Notes under the pieces: generated by a model
Told to the model about the DNA's origin: nothing
Databases searched by the model: none
The model's input: only the letters and a program-made list of their open reading frames with translations
Program-made: the position numbers and the translations under genes
Assembly: GCF_014078545.1 (NCBI RefSeq)
Contig: NZ_MU078715.1
Span: 1-64,000, forward strand
Length of the DNA: 64,000 nt
Source: Nitrosopumilus sp. b1
GTDB taxonomy: Archaea; Thermoproteota; Nitrososphaeria; Nitrososphaerales; Nitrosopumilaceae
Direction: 5' to 3'
In this document: one piece after another, positions 1-7,364 of the stretch
Layout: every line of letters begins with the position of its first letter
Position numbering within the stretch: position 1 is the stretch's first letter

Positions 1-1
1 A

Positions 2-280
2 AATAATCTTGAAGAAAAGGCAGATAGGACATTAATGTTGTTGCCAGAAAGATCAGATGAATTTTTAGATACAGCTATTTCTGTAACAAAAGATAGAGGT
101 ATTATTCATTATTATTCTCACATTCATAGTGAAACAAAAGCTGGAGCTTCAAAACTTTCAGAAGAGCATTTTCTTAAGGTGTGTCCATTAAAAGCAGACA
201 TACTAAATTCAAAAATTGTCAGAGCAGTCGGACCTAGATTCTATCAAACCGTAGTTGATGCACGAATTTACAAAAATTAA
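2..280 (+). CDS. Trm5/Tyw2-type SAM methyltransferase, C-terminal end (partial)
   Basis: The reading frame is open from the first base, so the gene begins before the window and only about 92 C-terminal residues are visible. The segment LLPERSDEFLDTA matches the conserved NLPxxAxEFLDxA stretch after the SAM-binding fold in archaeal Trm5 and related tRNA wyosine methyltransferases, and the tail ends in a strand pattern (VVDARIYKN) typical of class I methyltransferases. Trm5 methylates N1 of G37 in tRNA to prevent frameshifting. The family rests on one motif plus fold pattern; the exact paralogue (Trm5a, b or c, or Tyw2) cannot be told from this fragment. Confidence 0.7.
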   Translation, partial: NNLEEKADRTLMLLPERSDEFLDTAISVTKDRGIIHYYSHIHSETKAGASKLSEEHFLKVCPLKADILNSKIVRAVGPRFYQTVVDARIYKN

Positions 281-498
281 TCATCATCAGATGCAATTGA
301 TGATGGAGATGGCTTTGTTGTTGCCATAGTGTATCCGATCCAGGAAATCACACCTAGGACACCGCCTGCAATCATTAATACAGAAAGTTGTAAAACTATA
401 GGACTCCATTCAGATAACATCAATAGATATGCATAAAGGAAAAAACCTCCTATACAAGAGACAAATATCAGAATTCCAGTTGTTTTCCTTTTATCCAT
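277..498 (-). CDS. small two-helix membrane protein, unknown function
   Basis: This 73-residue protein has a short basic N-terminus (MDKRK), two hydrophobic segments at about residues 7-28 and 34-60, and a Ser/Asp-rich tail ending in DDD. No family is recognised. Its stop overlaps the convergent methyltransferase stop by 4 bases. The basic-first layout suggests the N-terminus is cytoplasmic. It belongs to the class of short thaumarchaeal membrane proteins seen several times in this window; the call rests on open frame, composition and tight packing. Confidence 0.6.
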   Translation of the reverse strand: MDKRKTTGILIFVSCIGGFFLYAYLLMLSEWSPIVLQLSVLMIAGGVLGVISWIGYTMATTKPSPSSIASDDD

Positions 499-536
499 GC
501 GGTTGAAAAATTTTGTTAGTTAATTATTGTTTTGAA

Positions 537-1037
537 CTAGTAGTTGAATTCTATGGCCATCATGTATGCGTCTTCCCCATCTCTATAGTAAGATTTCAGA
601 CGCTGTTTGATAAAGAACCCTAGTTTTTCATACAAAGTTACTGCTTCATTGTTACTACATCTAACCTCAAGATAGAGTTCATCACATTTTTTGGATTTGA
701 CACCATTCATAGATTCTTCAACAAGGGCATTTCCTATTCCCTTTCTTCTATGTTCATGCAAGACTGCAATAGATACAACATGTCCTTTTTTGACAAAACC
801 TAATTTTTTAAAATTTGAAAATCCATACTCTGTTTTACACATGATATAGCCAACTATTTTTCCGGAAATTTCAGCTACAAGGAATGCTTCTGGAAGCTCT
901 GCAAGTAGGCTTTCGTAAAAATAATCTGAATAATGTTCCGGTAATGTTTTGAGATTAATTTCCATCACAGGAATAAGATCTCGAGGTTCTGCTCGTCTTA
1001 CGCTGCATTCTCCAATCTGACGTAAAATTACTTGCAT
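537..1037 (-). CDS. rimI: RimI-like GNAT N-acetyltransferase
   Basis: A 166-residue single-domain GNAT protein. The acetyl-CoA pyrophosphate loop is visible as RRKGIG (about residues 97-102) after the strand VVSIAVL, and the end of the fold carries the common YEKLGF motif (136-141). Archaeal proteins of this length and pattern are Ard1/RimI-type enzymes that acetylate protein N-termini. The ATG at 1035-1037 gives the usual family start. It faces away from the protease gene downstream. The GNAT fold is certain; the substrate (ribosomal or general N-termini) is inferred from family resemblance. Confidence 0.85.
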   Translation of the reverse strand: MQVILRQIGECSVRRAEPRDLIPVMEINLKTLPEHYSDYFYESLLAELPEAFLVAEISGKIVGYIMCKTEYGFSNFKKLGFVKKGHVVSIAVLHEHRRKGIGNALVEESMNGVKSKKCDELYLEVRCSNNEAVTLYEKLGFFIKQRLKSYYRDGEDAYMMAIEFNY

Positions 1038-1087
1038 GTCGATACTTCTAGTGTCAGTTATTTAATTTTAAAGTAGTAAAGCCATTA

Positions 1088-2212
1088 ATGTGTAGAAAAT
1101 GTGGCATAATTATGAGTGAGCCAACTATAGAAGAGGTTGTAGATTTAGTCTCCTCAAAATTTGATGTTATCGAATTTGAGCAAGGACTAGACGCCTTGGG
1201 ATTTAAGATTAATCAATATTCCGATCTTAAAGAGCGATTCCTTGATCTTGCATTGAAACTTGAATCTATGAATTTGATTGGCAAGATAGAATCAGGTGAT
1301 GATGGTATGTACGTAATTGTTCGGAGAATGCCCCCGAAAAAAAAGAGAAAGTGGTTATCATCATCGTGGATGCCAAGAATTCTCTTTGCAGTAGTAGTAA
1401 GTTTTGTAATGATAGATGGATACTATAGGACTGCTGGGGCAAATTCCATTATCAATATTGGAGATCCTATTGAAATGGCAGGAATTTACACCCTATCACT
1501 TTTAGGAATTTTAGGAATTCATGAATTAGGTCATCTAGTTGCAGCTAGATTGCACAAGCTAAAAACAACGTGGCCTTACTTTATTCCAGGAATTCCAGTT
1601 TTAGGTTTTATCCCTACTTTTGGTGCAGTGATTCAATCAAAAGGCCTTACAATTAATCGAGAGATTTTATTTGATGTTGCAATTGCAGGGCCAATTGCTG
1701 GACTAGTCATAACAATCATTGTCACAATTTATGGTGCCTATACAGCACCATTGATTGACAGTGTAATTGCAGAACAATTGTTCGAGGATGCAAGATTAAT
1801 CGAATGGAGTCAAGGAGAGCCACTCTTTATGACAGGAGCATTGGCGTTGTTTGGCAAGGGGGGAGACACTCATGAAGTACTCATGACGCCAGTGCTTTTT
1901 GCAGCATGGATTGGATTTCTTATCACGTTTCTTAATTTGCTGCCCGCATGGCAGTTAGATGGTGGACATATGGCAAGAACTTTGCTAAAAGAAAAATGGC
2001 ACAGATATGCAACATATGCAAGTATGGGAGTGCTTGTGTTACTAGGATATTGGTTTATGGCAATGTTCATTTTAATTCTAAGTTCTAGGAATCCTAGCGC
2101 ACAAATTTTAGAAGAGGTTACCCCACTAACAAGAAATAGAAAAATTGCGTATGTTATAATTGTAATATTGGCAATATTTTGTGCTCCTATACCAAATGGA
2201 ATATTATCTTAA
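1088..2212 (+). CDS. site-2 protease-like M50 membrane metalloprotease
   Basis: A 374-residue intramembrane zinc metalloprotease. The HELGH active site lies at about residues 145-149 inside a hydrophobic segment, and the second metal motif is NLLPAWQLDGGH (about 283-294) with the zinc-binding Asp. About 90 soluble residues precede the membrane part and at least six hydrophobic segments follow. Family members cut membrane-anchored substrates, often to release regulators; no substrate is evident here. A second ATG at 1112 (MSEPT) is an equally good start, since the first eight residues (MCRKCGII) look less family-like, but a TATA-like box near 1059-1070 suits 1088. Confidence 0.88.
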   Translation: MCRKCGIIMSEPTIEEVVDLVSSKFDVIEFEQGLDALGFKINQYSDLKERFLDLALKLESMNLIGKIESGDDGMYVIVRRMPPKKKRKWLSSSWMPRILFAVVVSFVMIDGYYRTAGANSIINIGDPIEMAGIYTLSLLGILGIHELGHLVAARLHKLKTTWPYFIPGIPVLGFIPTFGAVIQSKGLTINREILFDVAIAGPIAGLVITIIVTIYGAYTAPLIDSVIAEQLFEDARLIEWSQGEPLFMTGALALFGKGGDTHEVLMTPVLFAAWIGFLITFLNLLPAWQLDGGHMARTLLKEKWHRYATYASMGVLVLLGYWFMAMFILILSSRNPSAQILEEVTPLTRNRKIAYVIIVILAIFCAPIPNGILS

Positions 2213-3286
2213 TAGGAGTCGTGCACCATCAGACACAACTACTACCTTTTGTCTTGCACCCTGAGTTTTTAGAACATAATCCATTCCATGTTTAATTCCA
2301 GAAAGTGAAATCATGTTAAGCTTCTTTGCATAAAACTCAGGAAGTATGGAAACTAATGCAACCTGAAATCTTTTTTGAGTTTCATTTAGAAATAGTAGAT
2401 CCTCCATTCCATTGATGTATTTTGACGGATTCCGAATTTGATCTAAACTCAGCCTATCCTCAATATATTGCTGAATAGCATCAGAACCAATCCCCATCTT
2501 ACACTCTGCTACAAGAACTGCCAATCCATTATCCTTAATGGCGTCACTACAATTCCATAAAGAGTTTAAAGATTTTCCAAGGGTGTCGTTACTTGCGTCT
2601 TTTCCAGTGCTGATAAACATAGTCTTGTGTTTTCCCACATCCTTGATTGCAATGGATTCAAAGGTTTTCGTCAGAGAAATAGTTGATGAGGGATGTCCAA
2701 CTGCAATGTCAACTATTCCCTTTGAGTTTGCCAGTATCTCAATTCCTATGATCTCAAAGTTATCAACAAATTTTTTTGCTTCCTCTAGACTATCAGTTGC
2801 CTGACAGGGAGTAGGTAGATTACCCTTTCTTTTAGCATATGCTGAAAGCATGTTTTCAGTTCCAAATCGTTTGAGCAATTTAGTCGCAATTGTTTCAAAT
2901 CCAAATAGTCCATCCATTTCTAACTCACTTAGAAATACCAAATTTGAGTTAGTCAAGTTTGATTCTTCAAATTCGGATATGACGCTGCCTTCTGGAAGAC
3001 CTTGTTTAACAAGATTTAGGATTTTTCTATCAGATAATATTCTTGGAATAGGTCTTGATTTTTGCTCACAAGAAGAAAACAAGATGGAGATGATTTTTTG
3101 AACTGCTTTTGAGTGGTGCAACACCACTAACTCAATTGGTTTAGTTGTGTCTAACGAATTTAATTTTTCAGCTATCTGAGTATCTTCAAGTATTTTGCCA
3201 TCAGAATCAATATTTTCTTCTAAATTCTCTGCCCTGATGTCCAAAACGACATCAGTAATTCCATAATTTAACCAGATTTCAGGCAT
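2204..3286 (-). CDS. LarA-like (DUF2088-type) protein with degenerate centre
   Basis: About 360 residues. The N-terminus (EIWLNYGITDVVLDI) resembles the opening of lactate racemase LarA (xWLPYG), and the C-terminus, KVVVVSDGARLLLR after a segment like the LarA terminal domain, also matches. The central LarA stretch that carries the HFFAGFSGGRK signature, including the lysine that holds the nickel-pincer cofactor, is not found. So it is probably a LarA-fold protein without racemase activity, of unknown role. I place the start at ATG 3286 instead of an upstream TTG at 3304; a TATA-like box lies about 27 nt before this ATG. It is divergent from pyrE. Confidence 0.5.
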   Translation of the reverse strand: MPEIWLNYGITDVVLDIRAENLEENIDSDGKILEDTQIAEKLNSLDTTKPIELVVLHHSKAVQKIISILFSSCEQKSRPIPRILSDRKILNLVKQGLPEGSVISEFEESNLTNSNLVFLSELEMDGLFGFETIATKLLKRFGTENMLSAYAKRKGNLPTPCQATDSLEEAKKFVDNFEIIGIEILANSKGIVDIAVGHPSSTISLTKTFESIAIKDVGKHKTMFISTGKDASNDTLGKSLNSLWNCSDAIKDNGLAVLVAECKMGIGSDAIQQYIEDRLSLDQIRNPSKYINGMEDLLFLNETQKRFQVALVSILPEFYAKKLNMISLSGIKHGMDYVLKTQGARQKVVVVSDGARLLLR

Positions 3287-3336
3287 AATACATTGAAAAA
3301 ACAAACCAAAATAAATCCAGTGTAGTTAATTTTGGT

Positions 3337-3945
3337 ATGGAATTTGTAAAAGAGTTTGCAACATTTTTGTTCCAAAAAGGCTCGATCAAGTTTGGAGATT
3401 TTACCCTAGCCAGTGGAAAAAAGAGCTCATACTATATTGATTTGAGAGTAGTTCCAAGTTTCCCTCATCAATTCAGAAAGATGGTCAAATATCTCCAAAA
3501 TCAAATAATAGAAAAAATAGGTTTGGAGAATTTTGATTCTCTTGTTTCAGTCCCAACTGGAGGATTAATTATTGCGTCTGCATTAGCTATTGAGACAGTA
3601 AAACCGTTAATCTATGTAAGAACCAAACCTAAGGATTATGGTACTTCAAAATCTGTTGAAGGATATTTTGAGAAAGGTATGAAAGTATTGATGATTGATG
3701 ATGTTGCCACTACTGGTGGTTCTGTGATAAATGGAATTAAATCATTAAAACAAGAAGGATTAGAGATTTCAGATACATATGTAATTATTAATAGAATGGA
3801 AGGCGCCACAGAGGCTTTACGTGATGAAGGAGTTAAAATGCATCAATTAACAGACATTATGGAAATCACTAAAATTCTTTATGAGCAAAAAATGATTTCG
3901 GAAGAAATTTTAGATAAGGTAAAAATGCAGACAGGAACAAATTGA
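3337..3945 (+). CDS. pyrE: orotate phosphoribosyltransferase
   Basis: A 202-residue type I phosphoribosyltransferase. The PRPP-binding signature VLMIDDVATTGGSV is at about residues 117-130, and the N-terminal block FTLASGKKSSYYIDLR (about 22-37) is the orotate/PRPP-binding segment specific to PyrE. It converts orotate and PRPP to OMP in UMP synthesis in the cytoplasm. Its length matches stand-alone archaeal PyrE. It is monocistronic here; no other pyrimidine gene is adjacent. Confidence 0.95.
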   Translation: MEFVKEFATFLFQKGSIKFGDFTLASGKKSSYYIDLRVVPSFPHQFRKMVKYLQNQIIEKIGLENFDSLVSVPTGGLIIASALAIETVKPLIYVRTKPKDYGTSKSVEGYFEKGMKVLMIDDVATTGGSVINGIKSLKQEGLEISDTYVIINRMEGATEALRDEGVKMHQLTDIMEITKILYEQKMISEEILDKVKMQTGTN

Positions 3946-4055
3946 TTGGCAGCTCAGTCAAATGCCTTCACATCATGATTCAGATATAACTCTGATTCTT
4001 CATTGCGGCCGTACAAATTACCTATGAGTCATTTTTAAAACTAATTGAAAAAACA

Positions 4056-4129
4056 TGGGCCCGAAGGGCTTCGATCCCTTGGCTCACCGGTTATGAGCCG
4101 GTTACTCTACCAAGCTGAGTTACGGGCCC
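4056..4129 (-). tRNA. tRNA with CAT anticodon (elongator Met or Ile2)
   Basis: The minus strand folds into a complete cloverleaf: acceptor GGGCCCG/CGGGCCC, anticodon stem ACCGG/CCGGT with loop CTCATAA, T-arm AAGGG-ATCGAAG-CCCTT, discriminator A. The anticodon is CAT. It lacks the A1-U72 pair and three-G/C anticodon-stem pattern of archaeal initiator tRNA. The GGGCCCG acceptor and CCGGCTCATAACCGG arm also occur in archaeal tRNA-Ile2, whose C34 is modified to agmatidine, so elongator Met and Ile2 cannot be separated by eye. No CCA is encoded. Confidence 0.9.
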
Positions 4130-4173
4130 CACGCAAATGAGGTTTTATCCTTGGTATAAAATGTTATAGAGAT

Positions 4174-4809
4174 TTAACAATATGCTTCATAACAACTATC
4201 AAGCAACAAATTTTGTGCAGATATTGATTTGTCTGCAATTTGTAGTAACTTTTCTTGATCAGTTGTTGAATTCTCTAAGATATTTCTCCATGATGCTGCG
4301 TGTCGGATATCTGCTTCTGTATGAAGTTTAAAGTATTCTATTGCTTGAGCGCTTGTAATTCCATAAAATTCTGCCAATCCGTCTAATTTTGTTTGACTGA
4401 TTTTTGGAATTTCTTTTTCAAAAGCATACATTGCACATGCGCCACTTTCAAATGAATTCATCAGAGATGATAATTGTGAAACAGCTTGTCTAGTTTTTTC
4501 CAATCCATTATATTGTTGCAATTCATTTTTTGCAACTCCTAGAGAACCTGCAAATTCTATCCAGGGTTTGATGTGTTCGGATTCTTCTTTTTGGTTAGCA
4601 GAAAGCTCAGCAACAAGTGAATCAGGTGCTTGACGTATAATTGGTGTCATGAAATTTGGGACTTCTTTTACTAGTTGAAAATATTCTTTTGAATATCCAG
4701 TAAGTGATTCTATACTTAATTTTCCACCTGACCACATTTGGTAAAATGGGTGTTTTAGTAAACTTCTTTCTTCTATCTTTTCATCAATTTTTTGAATTAG
4801 TTGATTCAT
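4174..4809 (-). CDS. CADD/PqqC-like di-metal oxygenase, candidate para-aminobenzoate synthase
   Basis: A 211-residue all-helical heme-oxygenase-fold protein. The pattern resembles chlamydial CADD throughout: HPFYQMWSGGKL (about 20-31), EKEIPKISQTKLDGLAEFYG (131-150) and HTEADIRH (163-170). Likely metal ligands are a Glu at 75-76, H79, E131, H163, D167 and H170. The tyrosine and lysine that CADD is reported to sacrifice or use in making PABA correspond to Y23 and K141 here, and the E131-K141 spacing is the same as in CADD. PABA would feed folate or methanopterin-type cofactors. The TenA/PqqC superfamily is sure; the PABA role is inferred. Confidence 0.7.
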   Translation of the reverse strand: MNQLIQKIDEKIEERSLLKHPFYQMWSGGKLSIESLTGYSKEYFQLVKEVPNFMTPIIRQAPDSLVAELSANQKEESEHIKPWIEFAGSLGVAKNELQQYNGLEKTRQAVSQLSSLMNSFESGACAMYAFEKEIPKISQTKLDGLAEFYGITSAQAIEYFKLHTEADIRHAASWRNILENSTTDQEKLLQIADKSISAQNLLLDSCYEAYC

Positions 4810-4890
4810 ATCTCATATCCAAATTCTCCGTTAAAAAAGTCTTTTTCGTTTCCAAAGGATTTTAAATAAAGAATGACCCGATGCAAACGT

Positions 4891-4981
4891 GCTCCTGTGG
4901 TGTAGTCCGGTCAAGCATACCGCCCTTTCAAGGCGGTGATCCCGGGTCCAAAATCATTTGATGGAAATCCCGGCGGGAGCA
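4891..4981 (+). tRNA. tRNA-Glu (TTC) with intron in the T-loop
   Basis: Acceptor GCTCCTG/CGGGAGC, anticodon stem CCGCC/GGCGG with loop CTTTCAA (anticodon TTC), T-stem CCGGG (4942-4946)/CCCGG (4969-4973). The T-loop holds 22 bases instead of 7, so about 15 bases must be removed. An ACCA follows at 4981-4984, giving an encoded CCA after discriminator A. After removal the loop reads TCCAAAT, with C in place of the usual T55, as also seen in the tRNA-Lys of this window. Confidence 0.92.
4952..4966 (+). other. probable tRNA intron in the T-loop (bulge-helix-bulge)
   Basis: The expanded T-loop can fold as a relaxed bulge-helix-bulge: T-stem, then 3-base bulge AAT (4966-4968), central helix TCC/GGA (4947-4949 with 4963-4965), 3-base bulge AAA (4950-4952), and a small helix ATC/GAT closing an ATTT loop. 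This is the substrate type of archaeal tRNA splicing endonuclease. Removing 15 bases restores a 7-base loop; the exact cut sites can shift by one or two bases. Confidence 0.65.
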
Positions 4982-5027
4982 CCAAGATTTAATTAGTAAT
5001 TGAAAAGAATTTTGAATAGAGCTGTAT

Positions 5028-5879
5028 TTGGATAGAAAAAATATAGAAATTAATCCTCTTCTGGAAACTTATGGTCGTTATATCAAGAAAATTGATGAAG
5101 TTCTAGAAGCTGAATTGAATCTCTATAGCGAATCAGAGTTCATAGAACCATTAAAATACTCAATTCATGGCGGCAAGAGAATTAGGCCAATAATTTTGGT
5201 TTTGGCTGCAGAAAGTGTAGGAACAGTTGATGAAAATACCTATACTGCTTCATGTGCAGTCGAATTCCTCCATACCGAATCCGTCATTCACGATGACATC
5301 ATTGATGATGAGACCCTAAGAAGACAAAAAGATCCATTCCACATAAAATATGGATACAACACCAGTATTCTTACAGGCGATTTTGTTTTAGGATTAATTC
5401 TTAACATTTCATCAAAAATTAACAATCCAAGAATAACAAAAGATCTTGCCACCACTGCAATGTTGATGAGTGAGGGCGAAATGATTGAGGGTCAGCTAGA
5501 AGCAAGCGAAGATGTAACCTTTGATGATTATCTAAAGGTGATAGAATACAAAACAGCTACTGCATTTGAGGTAGCGGCTAGAATTGGCGCCATCATAGGA
5601 AAAGGTTCTGAAGAAGAAATAGAAGCACTAACAGAATATGGAAAGAATATTGGAATCGCTTATCAAATAAGAGATGATTTACTTGATTGGAAGAACGAAG
5701 ACAAATTATTTAATTTGTTAATTAAAAAGAGTCACGATCCTAGAGATGTTTTTAATCGGATGGAAGATTTGCTAAAAAGTTATTCTGAGAAAGCTAGAGT
5801 AGGATTAAGAAAGATTCCAGATAATGATGCAAAGAGTAATCTTGAGCAACTAATTGCATTCACTAGTTTTAAGGCGTAA
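5028..5879 (+). CDS. polyprenyl (geranylgeranyl-type) diphosphate synthase
   Basis: A 283-residue trans-isoprenyl diphosphate synthase. The GGKRIRP block is at about 48-54, the first Asp-rich motif DDIIDD at 89-94, and the second Asp-rich motif DDLLD near 216-220. It condenses IPP with allylic diphosphates; in archaea the C20 or C25 product feeds ether-lipid synthesis. The residues just before the first Asp-rich motif (HTESVIH) set chain length, but I cannot decide C20 versus longer. The start is TTG. Its stop overlaps the convergent nuoN stop by 11 bases. Confidence 0.9.
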   Translation: MDRKNIEINPLLETYGRYIKKIDEVLEAELNLYSESEFIEPLKYSIHGGKRIRPIILVLAAESVGTVDENTYTASCAVEFLHTESVIHDDIIDDETLRRQKDPFHIKYGYNTSILTGDFVLGLILNISSKINNPRITKDLATTAMLMSEGEMIEGQLEASEDVTFDDYLKVIEYKTATAFEVAARIGAIIGKGSEEEIEALTEYGKNIGIAYQIRDDLLDWKNEDKLFNLLIKKSHDPRDVFNRMEDLLKSYSEKARVGLRKIPDNDAKSNLEQLIAFTSFKA

Positions 5880-7353
5880 TACCTAAGCTTAGTGATGGGG
5901 CAGCACTTTCTGCAAAGTTGATTATTGGATCTGGATAGACACCAATTCCAACCATGAATATTATTGAGAATATCATTACTGCAATGATTGACTTTGGTTC
6001 TTTGACTCTCTTTTGTGTCTCACCCTCAAAGTACATCTTTCTCATTATCCAACCATAGTATGCCAAAGATAGTGCACTGTTTAGCACTCCAGCTATAGCT
6101 AACCATGGGGCCCACCATACAACTGTACCGGCATCTAGTGCAGAGCCAAATAACATTAGTTTACTCCAAAATCCATTTAATGGTGGAACACCTGCAAGTG
6201 CAAATAGTGAGATCACAAGACCCAATGATGTGATAGGCATTCTTCTACCAAGTCCTTTGATCTTATCCAAATGGGTTACAGCAAGAGTCGTAACAATTCC
6301 TGCAACTGCAATAAACGCAGCACCTTTCATAACAGAATGATTAAGAATATGGAATAAAGAGCCAGAAAGTCCTATCTGTGAGAACGGTGCAACTGCCAAT
6401 CCAATCAAAATGTAGCCTGCATGAGCAATACTGGAATATGCAAGCATTCTTGTAAGATTCTTTTGCATTACAGCAGCAATGTTTCCTATAGTCATTGTCA
6501 TTACTGCGATGATTCCAAGTGCAAGAGTCCAATCAAGATTTAATGCTACAGTTCCCATCACAATTACTCGAATCGCTGCGGCAAATCCAGCCTTCTTTGT
6601 ACCTGCTGCAAGTAATGCAGTAATTGTTGGAGGTGCTCCTTCGTATGTATCTGGCAGCCACATGTGGAAGGGAACTAATCCCATCTTGAATCCAAATCCT
6701 GCTATGAACATACCTATAGCAAGTAATGCAAGAGGTAGCAATTCTGGATCTACTGTAGCAAATCCTTGCATTACCTCGCTGATGTTAGTGGAACCAGTGA
6801 TTCCATAAGCCAAAGATATACCGTAAACGATTATTGCTGATGATAAAGCACCAAACAAAAAGTACTTGAGTGCAGCTTCGTTTGAGCTTGGGTTCTTTTT
6901 CATAAATCCTGCTAAAATGTATGTTGGAATGCTCATTAGCTCCCATGCAACAAATAACATTACCAGGTCGGTTGAATAAGCAACAAGAACCATACCAATT
7001 GCTGAGAGTAAAATCAGCGAATAGTAAACAGCAGAATGACTCTGCTTTCTCATGTAATTAAAAGAGCCAACTGTAGTCATTATTGCTACAATTAACATTG
7101 CAATTGCAAAGAGACCACCAAATGTGTCATCAACTAAAACACCTGAAGAGAACATTGCCGCAGAGAGAGTCTTCTCGCTGACTAGTTGATAGATGACATA
7201 GCCAATTGATGCAATTAAGGCACCAAATGCAATTACAGCATAAAATGAATTGCTTCCTTTTTCTTTTCTAGCTATGCTAATTACTGGAAGAATTACGCCT
7301 ATGGTACCAAGTATTGCAATTATTATCATTGGTGTTGAAGTAATTTCGATCAT
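5869..7353 (-). CDS. nuoN: NADH dehydrogenase-like complex I subunit N
   Basis: A 494-residue, roughly 14-helix membrane protein of the antiporter-like (MrpD/NuoN) family. Conserved pump features include the charged segment FKMGLVPFHMWLPDTYEGAP, where the Lys and the HMW block are typical, and the LAYSSIAHAGY helix. It is a proton-pumping subunit of the membrane arm and the last gene of the nuoABCDHIJKMLN cluster, 11 bases after nuoL. In Thaumarchaeota this complex is thought to pass electrons between a reduced carrier and quinone. Confidence 0.95.
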   Translation of the reverse strand: MIEITSTPMIIIAILGTIGVILPVISIARKEKGSNSFYAVIAFGALIASIGYVIYQLVSEKTLSAAMFSSGVLVDDTFGGLFAIAMLIVAIMTTVGSFNYMRKQSHSAVYYSLILLSAIGMVLVAYSTDLVMLFVAWELMSIPTYILAGFMKKNPSSNEAALKYFLFGALSSAIIVYGISLAYGITGSTNISEVMQGFATVDPELLPLALLAIGMFIAGFGFKMGLVPFHMWLPDTYEGAPPTITALLAAGTKKAGFAAAIRVIVMGTVALNLDWTLALGIIAVMTMTIGNIAAVMQKNLTRMLAYSSIAHAGYILIGLAVAPFSQIGLSGSLFHILNHSVMKGAAFIAVAGIVTTLAVTHLDKIKGLGRRMPITSLGLVISLFALAGVPPLNGFWSKLMLFGSALDAGTVVWWAPWLAIAGVLNSALSLAYYGWIMRKMYFEGETQKRVKEPKSIIAVMIFSIIFMVGIGVYPDPIINFAESAAPSLSLGITP

Positions 7354-7364
7354 CCATTAATCAC

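Noticed and set aside
1870-2070. Antisense frame inside the M50 protease gene
   Set aside because: It is a shadow of a strongly supported gene; no independent signal.
3946-4055. Short minus-strand frame ending near 3958 (reads YGRNEESELYLNHDVKAFD)
   Set aside because: It has protein-like residues but only about 20 codons, with a stop just upstream and a TTG as the only start. It may be a remnant; too short to call.
6479-6808. Antisense frame inside nuoN
   Set aside because: High Ala/Ile/Pro content reflects reverse complement of membrane-helix codons.
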